A stretch of DNA of 43,803 nucleotides, from contig JASJCH010000001.1 of NCBI GenBank assembly GCA_030066075.1, positions 1 through 43,803 of the forward strand, given 5' to 3'. Within the stretch, counting starts at the first letter, position 1; each line of letters begins with the position of its first letter. The notes under the pieces are model-generated. The model was not told where the DNA came from. It saw only the letters and a program-made list of their open reading frames with translations, and searched no databases. A program made the position numbers and the translations under genes. Origin of the DNA: Woeseiaceae bacterium (GTDB lineage: Bacteria; Pseudomonadota; Gammaproteobacteria; Steroidobacterales; Woeseiaceae). This document shows, piece by piece, positions 29,163-37,626 of this stretch.

Positions 29163-31381
29163 GCTTCCTCCCTCCTTTGCTCGGCGCGTCTCGGTGCGTT
29201 GGCGATGATCGCCGCGCGCGCCGCCTCATTCAGTGGCAGCCGGATGCTGATGACCGCGCCGCCGTCTGCGTTGTTGTAGGCCCTGATCGAACCGACGTGT
29301 TCCTCGACCAGCTTCTTGACGATGGCGAGGCCCAGCCCCGTACCCTTGGGCTTTGTGGTGACGTAGGGATCGAAGACCTGGCTCAATGCGCCTTCCTTGA
29401 AGCCGGGCCCGTTGTCCTCGACGCGAATCTGCACAACCTCCACGCCGTCGATCTCGCCGAGGCTGACGTGCACCTCGATGCGCCCGTCGCGGCTGTTCTC
29501 GAGCGCCTCGGTCGCATTGCGAATCAGGTTGTGCAGGATTTGCCGCACGCGCCCGATGTCGGCCTCGATCGGCGGCATCGTCGGGTCCGAGGTCAGCACG
29601 ATGTCGACGCCGCTCTCCTGCGCACGGTAGAGATCGACGACCTCGTGCACCAGCTTGTCCATGTCGAACCTGCCGAGCTCGATGTCGGGCGCGCGGGCGT
29701 AATCGCTGAACGCATTCACCATCTCTTTCATAGCCTCGACCTGCTGCACGATCGTGTGCGTCGCGCGATCGAGAATCTTCGATTCGTCCTCGTTCATCGA
29801 GTCGAGGTACTTGCGCCGCATCCGTTCCGCCGACAACTGGATCGGCGTTAGCGGGTTCTTGATCTCGTGGGCCAGGCGACGCGCCACTTCGCCCCAGGCG
29901 GCGTCGCGCTGCGCCTGCAACAGCGCCGTGATGTCGTCGAATACGATGACGTAACCCGGCGAGTGGCTTTCGTCACCCGGCAACGTCGTGCAGGCGCAGG
30001 TCAGCACGCGCCGACCCACCTCGCCACGCAACACGATTTGCTCGCGCCACTCGGTCTCGCCCGCTGCCAGGTGCACACGCGCCACGTCCACGAACTGCTC
30101 CAGCAGCGGGCTGTGCTTCGCGATGTCGGTCAGCGCCTCGCCGGCGCGATTTCCGAGATCGACACCGAGGATGGCGCCCGATGCCTGGTTCGCCGTGCGA
30201 ATGCGCAGGTCGTTCTCGAGCGCCAGTACGCCCGTCGACAGGCGCGCGAGTATGACCTCGAGGTTGGCGCGCTCCGCCTCGACCAGCGCCTGCGACAGGC
30301 TGGCCTCGCGGCGCGCCGCGGCCAGGCGCTGCGTCATGTCGTTGAACGAGCTGATCAGGAAGCCGATCTCGTCGCGCGTGGGCGTCGGCAGGCGTGTATC
30401 GAAGTCGCCCTCGGCGACGGCGCGCGTGCCGGCAACGAGGTCCTGGATCGGCGCCACCAGCCGCCGCGAGAAAACGAACGCGCCATACACCGCCGCAAGC
30501 AGACTAAGCATCAGCACGACGGTCAGCGTGAGCGAAAACGTGCTCTTTAGCGGCGCGCGCAGGAACACGAGCTCCTGGTATTCGTTATAAGAGGACTCCA
30601 CGCTGTTCGCCATTCGCGCCAGCCTCTCGGTGACAGGGAAGTGCGCCTGCAACACGCCGAGGGGTTCGGAGCGCCCGCGGTAAGTGAACAGCACGGCCGT
30701 GCGAATCTCGAAGTCGTCCGGGTCCAGCGCGACGTAAGGACGGTTTTGCTGCATCTGCAGCAGCACTTCCTCGGCGAGGGGCCGCGGCAGGCTGCCCGCC
30801 GAATTGTCGGAACTGGTCGCCAGGATTTTGTTATTGGGCCCGTAGATCGTGATCTCGCTCGCGCCGCTTTCGCGCCGCAGCATGCTCAACTCGAAGATCA
30901 GCTGCCGCTCGCTCACGTCGCCGAGTCGCTGCGAGATCTGCTGCGTCGCATACAGGTGCTGGCGCATTTGTATTTCCAGCGCCGTGCGGCTCAGGGCGAG
31001 GGCGTTCTCGAGCCCTTCGCCGACCTCGACGTTGAACCAGGTATCGATGCCGCGGTTGATGAAGTTCATCGAGAAATAGAAGACGACGAGCAGCGGCAGC
31101 ACAGCAAGGCCGACGAACATACCGACCATGCGCGCTTTCAGCTTGGCGCCGGGCACATGAGTGCGGTACTCGCGGAGCAGTCTTGCAAGGTTGCCGACCA
31201 GGAACACGAACAGTACAACGACGCCGGCAACGTTGATGGCGAGGATGACGTTGTGCAGGCGGTCGAAGTCGTCGGAGTTTTGTGCCGTCCGGCTGAGCAG
31301 GAACAACGCAATGAGCACCAGCCCGACGCCGGTTGCTGCAAGGACGGTGTACGACGCCCGTTTTAGCGTTCTAGCAACCAT
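29159..31381 (-). CDS. ntrY: NtrY-like sensor histidine kinase
   Basis: This 740-residue kinase has two N-terminal membrane helices (about 12-32, 44-65), another at about 88-108, a large periplasmic region, a fourth helix near 283-305, then HAMP (about 308-360), PAS (about 375-480) and the kinase core. The H-box has His505 in 'LAHEIKNPLTPIQLSAERM'. The ATP-binding N, G1 and G2 boxes read 'LHNLIRNATEAL', 'VEDNGPGF' and 'KPKGTGLGLAIVKKL'. This is the NtrY layout; NtrYX systems respond to nitrogen, redox or envelope cues depending on species. It follows DUF4390 with a 19-base overlap and leads into ntrX by ATGA, so one transcript from def to ntrX is likely. Confidence 0.94.
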   Translation of the reverse strand: MVARTLKRASYTVLAATGVGLVLIALFLLSRTAQNSDDFDRLHNVILAINVAGVVVLFVFLVGNLARLLREYRTHVPGAKLKARMVGMFVGLAVLPLLVVFYFSMNFINRGIDTWFNVEVGEGLENALALSRTALEIQMRQHLYATQQISQRLGDVSERQLIFELSMLRRESGASEITIYGPNNKILATSSDNSAGSLPRPLAEEVLLQMQQNRPYVALDPDDFEIRTAVLFTYRGRSEPLGVLQAHFPVTERLARMANSVESSYNEYQELVFLRAPLKSTFSLTLTVVLMLSLLAAVYGAFVFSRRLVAPIQDLVAGTRAVAEGDFDTRLPTPTRDEIGFLISSFNDMTQRLAAARREASLSQALVEAERANLEVILARLSTGVLALENDLRIRTANQASGAILGVDLGNRAGEALTDIAKHSPLLEQFVDVARVHLAAGETEWREQIVLRGEVGRRVLTCACTTLPGDESHSPGYVIVFDDITALLQAQRDAAWGEVARRLAHEIKNPLTPIQLSAERMRRKYLDSMNEDESKILDRATHTIVQQVEAMKEMVNAFSDYARAPDIELGRFDMDKLVHEVVDLYRAQESGVDIVLTSDPTMPPIEADIGRVRQILHNLIRNATEALENSRDGRIEVHVSLGEIDGVEVVQIRVEDNGPGFKEGALSQVFDPYVTTKPKGTGLGLAIVKKLVEEHVGSIRAYNNADGGAVISIRLPLNEAARAAIIANAPRRAEQRREEA

Positions 31382-31965
31382 TCATACCATTCGCTTTGTA
31401 GCTGCCACTCGCTGCGCCAGAAGAACAACAGCCGCAGAGGCGCCGGGTACTGCTGCGTCTGCAGCATGGCGCGCAGTCGAATCCGGTAGTCGTCACCGGG
31501 TTCGAGCAGCGCGTCATCGATAACGGGCAGTCCCTGCACGCGGCCGAGGTTGTTCAGCGCGGAGTAGAGTGTTGCGAAGGAATCCTGGTCACCGCTGTTG
31601 GTGTTGCGGACTATGTATCTCTGGCTGAGTGGACGGTATTCCAGCTCGAAACGCACCGCGAGGTCGGCTTCCGCATCGTCCCACCAGAAGCGCCGGTCGC
31701 GGATCAGCTGCAACTGCAGCTCGATGACGAGCGGCACGCCGCTCGACAGCGCTGCGAGCGCCTCACTGCTCAGCACTAGCTGCAGCCTGGCGTCCAGCGT
31801 GTGAACGCCACCGACCTGCCGCGTCGACGCGGAGCGCACTTCGAAATAGCCGGCGCGTTCGATGCCGTCCTGGGCGAGGGCTGGCTGCAGCAGTCCGCCA
31901 AGCACGACGAAACCGGCGGCGATTGCCGCCAGTCTGCGAGGCTTGTTGAACGCTGCGCGTGACAT
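31363..31965 (-). CDS. DUF4390 family secreted protein
   Basis: This 200-residue protein has a signal peptide (about 1-31, ending PALA-Q) and a beta-rich domain with 'LDARLQLVLSSEALAALSSG', 'PLVIELQLQL', 'RRFWWDDAEADLAVRFELEY', 'RPLSQRYIVRN' and a C-terminal 'LFFWRSEWQL'. This is DUF4390, which in many Gammaproteobacteria sits between rsmB and ntrYX as here. A role as a periplasmic partner of the NtrY sensor is suggested by this gene order only. It starts seven bases after rsmB and overlaps ntrY by 19 bases. Confidence 0.9.
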   Translation of the reverse strand: MSRAAFNKPRRLAAIAAGFVVLGGLLQPALAQDGIERAGYFEVRSASTRQVGGVHTLDARLQLVLSSEALAALSSGVPLVIELQLQLIRDRRFWWDDAEADLAVRFELEYRPLSQRYIVRNTNSGDQDSFATLYSALNNLGRVQGLPVIDDALLEPGDDYRIRLRAMLQTQQYPAPLRLLFFWRSEWQLQSEWYEWLLER

Positions 31966-31972
31966 GGTTTTC

Positions 31973-33301
31973 TCAGGAGACCTTCGTCAGGCCTGCGTAA
32001 AAAAAGCCATCCATCTCCGCCGTTCCCGGCAGGATTTGCTGGCCGCAGGCCTTGTCCCGCATTAGATCGCGGATGTTGTAATCATGCAACACGTTGTCTT
32101 CCCGAGCGTCGGGTGTCCTTGCGAGAAAGCCCGACACCACCTCGTCGTTTTCCTGCCGCAGTACGGAACAGGTCACGTACAGCAGGCGGCCGCCAGGCGC
32201 CAGCGTCGGCCAGAGCGCATCCAGTAATCCGGCCTGTAGCTGCGCCAACTCATCGATGTCTGCCGCGCGCCGCAGGTGCTTGATATCCGGATGGCGGCGT
32301 ATCACCCCGGTGGCCGAACAGGGTGCGTCGAGCAGGATGGCGTCAAACGGCTGCCGATCCCACCACTCTTCTGTGTTCGATGCATCGGCCGCAATAAGGG
32401 TTGCATCGAGTCCGAGCCGCTCGAGATTGTCCGCCACCGCGGCCAGCCGTTCCGGATCCCGATCGACGGCCGTGACGTCGACCTGGTCGCCGCCCAGCTC
32501 CAGCAGATGGCCGGTCTTGCCGCCCGGCGCCGCGCACGCGTCGAGCACCCGCCTGGCCCCGCCCGCCAGCAACCACGGCGCCGCGAGCTGCGCCGCCGCG
32601 TCCTGCACCGATAACGCGCCCGCGGCGAAGCCTGGCAGCGTGTCCACGGGCTGCGGCTCGGCGAGTCGCAGCGCCTGCGCCGCTCCTTCGAGCAACTCGC
32701 TCGCGATCCCTTCCTTCCCGAGTCGTTCCCGCATGTCTTCTGCCGTGCCTGCCGACGGGCTCACGCGCAACCACATCGGGGCCCGCGCGTTGTTCGCCGC
32801 CACCACATCGCGCCAGTCGTCCGGCCAGTCTTCACGCAGCCGGTCCAGCAACCAGGCCGGATGATCATGTACCGCCCTCTCATCAGACGGTTCGGCGTCG
32901 AAAATTCGGTCGCGCCGCGCGCGCCGGAGGATCGCATTGACCAGCGGGGCAAGCTTGGGTCGCCGCAGCGTGCGGGCCGCTTCAACCGTTTGCGAGACGA
33001 CGGCATGGTCGGGAATGCGCGTTTCAGCGAGCTGGTAGAGGCCGATGGCCAGCAACTGGGTGATAACGCTGTCGCGGCGCTTCAAGGGCCGGTCGAGCAT
33101 TGCATCGATCCAGCTCATGAGGCGCCAGTGGTGTCGCAGCGTGCCGTAGCTGAGCAGCCGCAGGAGCGACAGGTCATCGGCGGCTATGCCCTGTTCCCGT
33201 TCCGCCAGCGCCGCGTCGAGCGAACGGCCCGCGCGAACGACATCATCGACGACACTGGCTGCCGTCGCTCGCAGTCGGGCTCCGCGTTTGCTGCCGGTCA
33301 C
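31973..33301 (-). CDS. rsmB: 16S rRNA m5C967 methyltransferase
   Basis: This 442-residue enzyme methylates C967 of 16S rRNA (E. coli RsmB 429). Residues 1-140 form the NusB-like RNA-binding domain ('VVDDVVRAGRSLDAAL', 'QLLAIGLYQL'). The SAM-binding motif DACAAPGGKTGH is at 254-265, the PC motif at 327-328, and the catalytic Cys378 is in 'YVTCSVLRQEN'. It starts with GTG at 33301 in a GTGA overlap with the fmt stop. It lies in the order def-fmt-rsmB seen in E. coli, but the E. coli next gene trkA is replaced here by DUF4390-ntrYX. Confidence 0.96.
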   Translation of the reverse strand: MTGSKRGARLRATAASVVDDVVRAGRSLDAALAEREQGIAADDLSLLRLLSYGTLRHHWRLMSWIDAMLDRPLKRRDSVITQLLAIGLYQLAETRIPDHAVVSQTVEAARTLRRPKLAPLVNAILRRARRDRIFDAEPSDERAVHDHPAWLLDRLREDWPDDWRDVVAANNARAPMWLRVSPSAGTAEDMRERLGKEGIASELLEGAAQALRLAEPQPVDTLPGFAAGALSVQDAAAQLAAPWLLAGGARRVLDACAAPGGKTGHLLELGGDQVDVTAVDRDPERLAAVADNLERLGLDATLIAADASNTEEWWDRQPFDAILLDAPCSATGVIRRHPDIKHLRRAADIDELAQLQAGLLDALWPTLAPGGRLLYVTCSVLRQENDEVVSGFLARTPDAREDNVLHDYNIRDLMRDKACGQQILPGTAEMDGFFYAGLTKVS

Positions 33302-34224
33302 AGCTGCCGGCCGGCGATGTCAACCTGCGCGGCGAACTCCGCCGCGGTTACCGGCCGTTTGCCCGGACGCTGCAGCCGCTCCAGCCGCAACGCCCCCTCG
33401 GCGCAGGCAACGTCGATGCCATCGGGGCCCGCCGCCAGGACCGCGCCTGCGGCGCCGGACCCGGCAACCGGGTGCGCCTGCCAGCACTTGATGCGCTCGT
33501 CGCCGAGCATGAACCACGCGCCGGGAACCGGGTTGTAGGCACGAACCATGCGCGCCAGCTCCGCCGCGTCGCGCTGCCAGTCGAGTCTTGCCTCGGCGGG
33601 GCGAATCTTGGGCGCGTACGTCGCCAGGGCATCGTCCTGCGGCTCGCTGTCGAGTCGGCCCGCGACGATGTCATCGAGATGACGAACCAGTAGTTCCCCG
33701 CCGGCCTGCGCCAGGCGATCGTGCAACTCGCCGGCGGTTTCGCGCTCACCGATCGTGATCGACTCGCAGGCGAACACCGGGCCGGTGTCGAGACCGGCCT
33801 CCATCGCCATCAGGCAGACTCCGGATTGCCCGTCGCCGGCCAGGATCGCCGCCTGGATCGGGGCCGCGCCGCGCCACCGCGGCAGCAGCGAGGCGTGCAC
33901 ATTGAGGCAGCCCGCGCGCGGCACGTCGAGCACGGCCTGCGGCAGGATCAGGCCGTAAGCCGCGACGATCATGAGGTCCGGTTCCAGTGCTGCAAGGGCG
34001 GCGACCTGCTCGTCGTCGCGCAGCGTTGCCGGCTGCAGCACCGGCAGGTCTTGTTCAAGGCCGAATTGCTTCACCGGGCTCGCGGTCATTTGCTTGCCGC
34101 GTCCCGCGGGGCGATCCGGCTGGGTCAGGACAGCGCAGGGAATGTGGCCGGCCGCGACGAGGGCCCGCAGCGACGCCAGCGCGAAATCCGGCGTGCCGGC
34201 GAAAATGATGCGGGGGGAGGACAT
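33298..34224 (-). CDS. fmt: methionyl-tRNA formyltransferase
   Basis: This 308-residue enzyme formylates initiator Met-tRNA using 10-formyl-tetrahydrofolate (E. coli 315). The catalytic triad is complete: Asn108, His110 (CLNVHASLLPRWRGAAPI) and Asp146 (LDTGPV). N-terminal 'IIFAGTPDFALASL' is typical; the C-terminal tRNA-binding domain begins near 205. No ribosome site precedes ATG 34224; instead REP-like copy 2 ends 11 bases upstream. It overlaps rsmB by four bases and follows def, with which it forms the formylation/deformylation pair. Confidence 0.96.
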   Translation of the reverse strand: MSSPRIIFAGTPDFALASLRALVAAGHIPCAVLTQPDRPAGRGKQMTASPVKQFGLEQDLPVLQPATLRDDEQVAALAALEPDLMIVAAYGLILPQAVLDVPRAGCLNVHASLLPRWRGAAPIQAAILAGDGQSGVCLMAMEAGLDTGPVFACESITIGERETAGELHDRLAQAGGELLVRHLDDIVAGRLDSEPQDDALATYAPKIRPAEARLDWQRDAAELARMVRAYNPVPGAWFMLGDERIKCWQAHPVAGSGAAGAVLAAGPDGIDVACAEGALRLERLQRPGKRPVTAAEFAAQVDIAGRQL

Positions 34225-34235
34225 GGTTCAGGGCC

Positions 34236-34281
34236 GTAGGAGCGGCCCGTGGCCGCGATCGCACCCATGGGGTGCTCCTAC
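34236..34281. repeat. REP-like double palindrome, full copy 2
   Basis: The same 46-base plan as the copy at 13871: foot GTAGGAGC (34236-34243), hairpin GGCC-CGT-GGCC (34244-34254), core GCGATCGC (34255-34262), hairpin ACCC-ATG-GGGT (34263-34273), inverted foot GCTCCTAC (34274-34281). Stem bases differ from copy 1 but stay paired. It sits between def and fmt inside an operon and supplies the def stop TAG (34280-34278). Confidence 0.85.
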
Positions 34282-34799
34282 AGCGCTACGGCCTCCGCAC
34301 TGCGATGCCGCTGGTCCTTGACCAGCTTCTTGCGAATGCGCATGCGCTTCGCCTCGGACAGGTAGTCCACGAACAGTTTGCCGTCGAGGTGATCCATCTC
34401 GTGCTGGATGCACACGGCAAGCAGGCCCTCGGCTTCCGTTTCTACCGGGTCGCCATTGCGATCGAGGTGGCGCACACGAATATGCTCCGCCCGCTTCACT
34501 TCCTCGTAGTACCCGGGCACCGACAGGCAACCTTCCTCGGTCACCGTGACGCCATCTTTCTCGATGATCTCCGGGTTGATCAGCGCATGGGGCTCGCTAC
34601 CGTCGCGCGAGACGTCCGCGACGAGCAGCCGGCGATGCACGTCGACCTGGGTCGCGGCCAGGCCGATACCGGGCGCCGCGTACATCGTCTCGAACATGTC
34701 GTCGATGAGCTTGCGCAGATCATCGTCGACGACTTCGACCGGAACGGCCTTCTTCCTGAGCCTGGGGTCCGGGAATTCCAAAATCTTGAGTTTTGCCAT
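34278..34799 (-). CDS. def: peptide deformylase
   Basis: This 173-residue Fe2+/Zn2+ hydrolase removes the N-formyl group from new proteins (E. coli 169). All three motifs are present: GIGLAA (44-49), EGCLS (89-93, metal ligand Cys91) and HEMDH (133-137, two His ligands and catalytic Glu134). AGGGA precedes ATG 34799 at good distance. It is divergent from the LysM gene. The stop codon belongs to REP-like copy 2, so the final residues (AEAVAL) abut the element. It heads the operon def-fmt-rsmB-DUF4390-ntrY-ntrX. Confidence 0.97.
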   Translation of the reverse strand: MAKLKILEFPDPRLRKKAVPVEVVDDDLRKLIDDMFETMYAAPGIGLAATQVDVHRRLLVADVSRDGSEPHALINPEIIEKDGVTVTEEGCLSVPGYYEEVKRAEHIRVRHLDRNGDPVETEAEGLLAVCIQHEMDHLDGKLFVDYLSEAKRMRIRKKLVKDQRHRSAEAVAL

Positions 34800-35033
34800 A
34801 ATTTCCCTGCGATAATTGCGCCGGCAACTCGTGTAAATTGCCTAAAAAGTGACCTAAATGTTTGACTTCATTGAATAAGATGACAGACAATGCCGCCAGA
34901 AATTCCACCTTTTTACGGGTGCTCGGGGCCGGAAATGTGACGTAATTAGCAGTCTCGATGGCACCGGACCGACATATTATAGCAACGCCAAAAAGCCACA
35001 GGTCTCCGACCTTGACTGGAACACGAGGAAACT
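34800..35033. promoter_or_regulatory. divergent promoter region, def / LysM gene
   Basis: This 234-base AT-richer gap separates the starts of def (minus) and the LysM gene (plus). On the plus strand TTGACT (34862-34867) with GACAAT (34886-34891) at an 18-base spacing is one candidate promoter; TATTAT at 34975-34980 is another -10 without a matching -35. AGGA before 35034 is the LysM ribosome site. I see no riboswitch or repeat in it. Confidence 0.5.
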
Positions 35034-36089
35034 ATGTCCCTCAGCAGAAATTACCTGAATAACCGTCTCCGGATGATAGCGGTTGCGTTCATCGCTTCGC
35101 TGACGCTGGGCACGCTAACCGCCTTCTCGCAAGGCAGCGCCCGCCTCGCAGAGGACGCTCCCGATGAGTATGTCGTTCAGGTTGGCGACACCCTCTGGGA
35201 TATCGCCGCGACGTTTCTCAAGGATCCCTGGTATTGGCCCGAAATCTGGTATGTCAATCCCCAGGTTGAGAATCCGCACCTCATTTATCCCGGCGACGTA
35301 CTCGCGCTCGTCTACATCGACGGCGCCCCGCGCGTTACCGTCGGCCAGGCCGGCTCCTACCGCCTGTCCCCGGAGGCCCGCGTTACGCCGCTGACTGAAG
35401 CCATCACGAGTGTTTCCTATGACTCGATTGCGGCGTTCCTGAGCCGCGGTGTCGTGATCGAGCGCAGCGAAGTCGACCGTCTGCCGTACCTCGTCGCCAC
35501 CAAGGGCGACCACCTGATCGCGTCGGCGGGCAACACGGTCTACGTTCGCAACACCAGCGCGCAGCCCGGCGAGCGTTACAACATCGTCAAGATCGGCGAT
35601 CCGCTCGTCGATCCCGAGAACAACAACGTCATCGGCTACCAGGGAATCGAGATTGGCGAAGGCACGATTCGCGTGAGCGGCGACCCGGCGAGCATGGCGC
35701 TCGTCTCCTCGAAGCAGGAGGCCAAGCAGGGCGATCGCCTGATCCCGACCTCGGTCGAGATCCCGCTGAACTTCTTCCCGAAAGCTCCGACCAGCAACAT
35801 CGACGGCCAGATCATCGCGGTTGTCGGCGGTGTTACGCAGATCGGACAGTACAACGTCGTCGTCATGAACCGCGGTTCGAACAATGGCCTTGGCGTCGGC
35901 GACGTACTCACGGTCTGGAAGCAGGGTCCGGTTGTTCGTGACCGGGTCGAAGGCGGTAACGTCCGACTGCCGGACGAGGAGGCAGGCACCGTCATGGTCT
36001 TCAAGACCTACGATCGCATTTCGTACGGGCTGGTCATGGAAGCCACGCAGGCGCTCCACACCGAGGACTACGTTCGCAACCCGACCTGA
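35034..36089 (+). CDS. LysM-domain exported protein
   Basis: This 351-residue protein has an N-terminal signal peptide (about 1-33) and one LysM peptidoglycan-binding domain (about 44-92, 'EYVVQVGDTLWDIAATFLKD' then 'NPHLIYPGDVLAL'). A mostly beta C-terminal region follows, with 'GQIIAVVGGVTQIGQYNVVV' and 'GVGDVLTVWKQG'. The gene is the usual upstream neighbour of dprA in Gammaproteobacteria. It likely binds the cell wall in the periplasm; its exact role is unknown. Start ATG 35034 has AGGA. A strong terminator follows at 36115. Confidence 0.93.
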   Translation: MSLSRNYLNNRLRMIAVAFIASLTLGTLTAFSQGSARLAEDAPDEYVVQVGDTLWDIAATFLKDPWYWPEIWYVNPQVENPHLIYPGDVLALVYIDGAPRVTVGQAGSYRLSPEARVTPLTEAITSVSYDSIAAFLSRGVVIERSEVDRLPYLVATKGDHLIASAGNTVYVRNTSAQPGERYNIVKIGDPLVDPENNNVIGYQGIEIGEGTIRVSGDPASMALVSSKQEAKQGDRLIPTSVEIPLNFFPKAPTSNIDGQIIAVVGGVTQIGQYNVVVMNRGSNNGLGVGDVLTVWKQGPVVRDRVEGGNVRLPDEEAGTVMVFKTYDRISYGLVMEATQALHTEDYVRNPT

Positions 36090-36114
36090 TTCTGGGGAGC
36101 AACATCAGATAAAG

Positions 36115-36141
36115 ACGGCGCTTTCGAGCGCCGTTTTTTTT
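36115..36141 (+). terminator. intrinsic terminator after LysM gene
   Basis: An 8-bp perfect stem ACGGCGCT / AGCGCCGT with a TTCG loop (36115-36134) is followed by a run of seven T. It is the only textbook terminator in the window. It ends 11 bases before the dprA ATG, so dprA must rely on read-through or a promoter lying within it. Confidence 0.93.
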
Positions 36142-36152
36142 AGACTCCGTGT

Positions 36153-37064
36153 ATGGACGACGAATGGCTGCAGTCGGCCGGCAATCGCATCATCGTCAAC
36201 GACGATGACGACTTTCCCGAATTGCTTCGGCAGATCCCCCGGGCGCCCGAGCGCCTCTATGTGAAAGGCAACGTCGAGTGCCTGCACATGCCGGCGCTCG
36301 CCATCGTCGGCAGCCGCAACCCGACGGAAGCCGGCAAGCGCAACGCGTTCGAATTTGCGCGCCACCTCGGCGGCGCCGGCTTCTGCATTGTCAGCGGCCT
36401 TGCCGAGGGCATCGATACCGCTGCACACCGCGGCGCCCTGGATGCCGGCGCGGCGACCATCGCATTCCTCGGGCACGGCATCGACCGCGTGTATCCCGCC
36501 TCGAATCACGAGCTCGCGCATGAAATTGCCGCGCAGGGCGCACTCGTGAGCGAATTCCCGCTGGGCACGCACCCGGAGCGGTCCCTGTTCCCGCAGCGCA
36601 ACCGGCTGATCAGCGGCATGAGTCTCGGCACGCTGGTCGTCGAGGCCGCACGCCGCAGCGGCTCGCTGATCACGGCGCGCCTCGCCGGCGAGCAGGGCCG
36701 GGAAGTCTTCGCCATCCCCGGGTCTATCCATAATCCGCTGTCGCGCGGTTGTCATAAGCTCATCCGCCAGGGCGCCAAGCTCGTCGAAACCGCGGAGGAC
36801 ATCGTCGCCGAACTGGCGCCGCTGTCGTCCCACCTGCTGCAAACTTCTTTGGAATCAACAACGAAGCACGAGAAGCCCGAACACGACGACGGCGACTACG
36901 CGCACCTGCGCAAGTTCATTGGCTTCGACCCGATCGGCATCGACGAACTCGCTGCAAACTCCGGTTTGACGATCGACCAGGTTTCCTCCATGCTTCTGAT
37001 CCTGGAGCTGGAAGGAGAAGTGGAATCACTTTCCGGTGGTCGCTACTCACTTCTTGGCCATTGA
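36153..37064 (+). CDS. dprA: DNA-processing protein DprA, short form without N-terminal SAM domain
   Basis: This 303-residue protein is the RecA/SSB-interacting loader of single-stranded DNA in natural transformation. It has the Rossmann-like core with 'ALAIVGSRNPTEAGKR' (49-63), 'IVSGLAEGIDTAAHRGAL', 'FPQRNRLISGMSLGTLVVEA' and 'GREVFAIPGS', and a C-terminal winged-helix DML1-like domain (about 240-300). Typical DprA proteins have 360-375 residues; the N-terminal SAM-like domain is missing, and a stop codon three codons upstream (36141-36143) leaves no room for it. No ribosome site precedes the ATG, and a terminator ends 11 bases upstream. It is followed by smg. Confidence 0.93.
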   Translation: MDDEWLQSAGNRIIVNDDDDFPELLRQIPRAPERLYVKGNVECLHMPALAIVGSRNPTEAGKRNAFEFARHLGGAGFCIVSGLAEGIDTAAHRGALDAGAATIAFLGHGIDRVYPASNHELAHEIAAQGALVSEFPLGTHPERSLFPQRNRLISGMSLGTLVVEAARRSGSLITARLAGEQGREVFAIPGSIHNPLSRGCHKLIRQGAKLVETAEDIVAELAPLSSHLLQTSLESTTKHEKPEHDDGDYAHLRKFIGFDPIGIDELAANSGLTIDQVSSMLLILELEGEVESLSGGRYSLLGH

Positions 37065-37113
37065 ACACCGGACGACACTACTGGATCAGGAACGATAGGG
37101 AGCCGCTCCAGGA

Positions 37114-37590
37114 ATGAAAGAAAATGTACTCGACGTACTCATGTACCTGTTTGAGACCTACGTCGACACGGACGAAGAACCCGAAGCCGATCAGAACGAA
37201 CTGCGCGATGAGCTCTCCCGCGCCGGCTTCTCCGACTCCGAGATCGATCGCGCCCTCGACTGGCTCGACGGGCTGACCGACCACCAGGACAGCATCGCGT
37301 TTCACGCCCAGACCTCCCACGGCCTGCGCGTCTATAACGACTTTGAACAGGAACGGCTGGATGTGGCCTGCCGCGGATATATCGCCTATCTCGAGCAGAT
37401 CGGCATACTGCCTCCGCAGCAGCGCGAAATTCTCGTCGACCGCCTGCTGGCCCTGGAGTCGACCGATATCGACGTCGAGCAGATCAAGTGGGTCGTCCTG
37501 ATGGTGCTATTCAGCCAGCCGGGGCAGGAACTTGCGTATGCAAGAATGGAAGACCTGGTGTTCGAGGAGAGCACGGGTTCCATCCATTAA
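37114..37590 (+). CDS. smg: Smg family protein (DUF494)
   Basis: This 158-residue acidic, all-helical protein is the Smg/DUF494 type (E. coli Smg 157). It starts 'KENVLDVLMYLFETYVD' and carries the conserved 'RGYIAYLEQIGILPPQQREILVDRLLAL' and 'LEQIKWVVLMVLFSQPG'-like segment (here DVEQIKWVVLMVLFSQ). Its function is not established; it lies next to dprA in many Gammaproteobacteria. GGGAG lies 11 bases before ATG 37114. A REP-like half element follows two bases after its stop. Confidence 0.93.
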   Translation: MKENVLDVLMYLFETYVDTDEEPEADQNELRDELSRAGFSDSEIDRALDWLDGLTDHQDSIAFHAQTSHGLRVYNDFEQERLDVACRGYIAYLEQIGILPPQQREILVDRLLALESTDIDVEQIKWVVLMVLFSQPGQELAYARMEDLVFEESTGSIH

Positions 37591-37591
37591 G

Positions 37592-37618
37592 GCGGTCGCG
37601 GCCATGGGCCGCTCCTAC
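37592..37618 (-). repeat. REP-like half element after smg
   Basis: Read on the minus strand it is GTAGGAGC (37618-37611), hairpin GGCC-CAT-GGCC (37610-37600), and a degenerate core GCGACCGC (37599-37592). It is one half of the full 46-base form. It lies between the smg stop and the topA promoter. Confidence 0.75.
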
Positions 37619-37626
37619 AGTATTTC

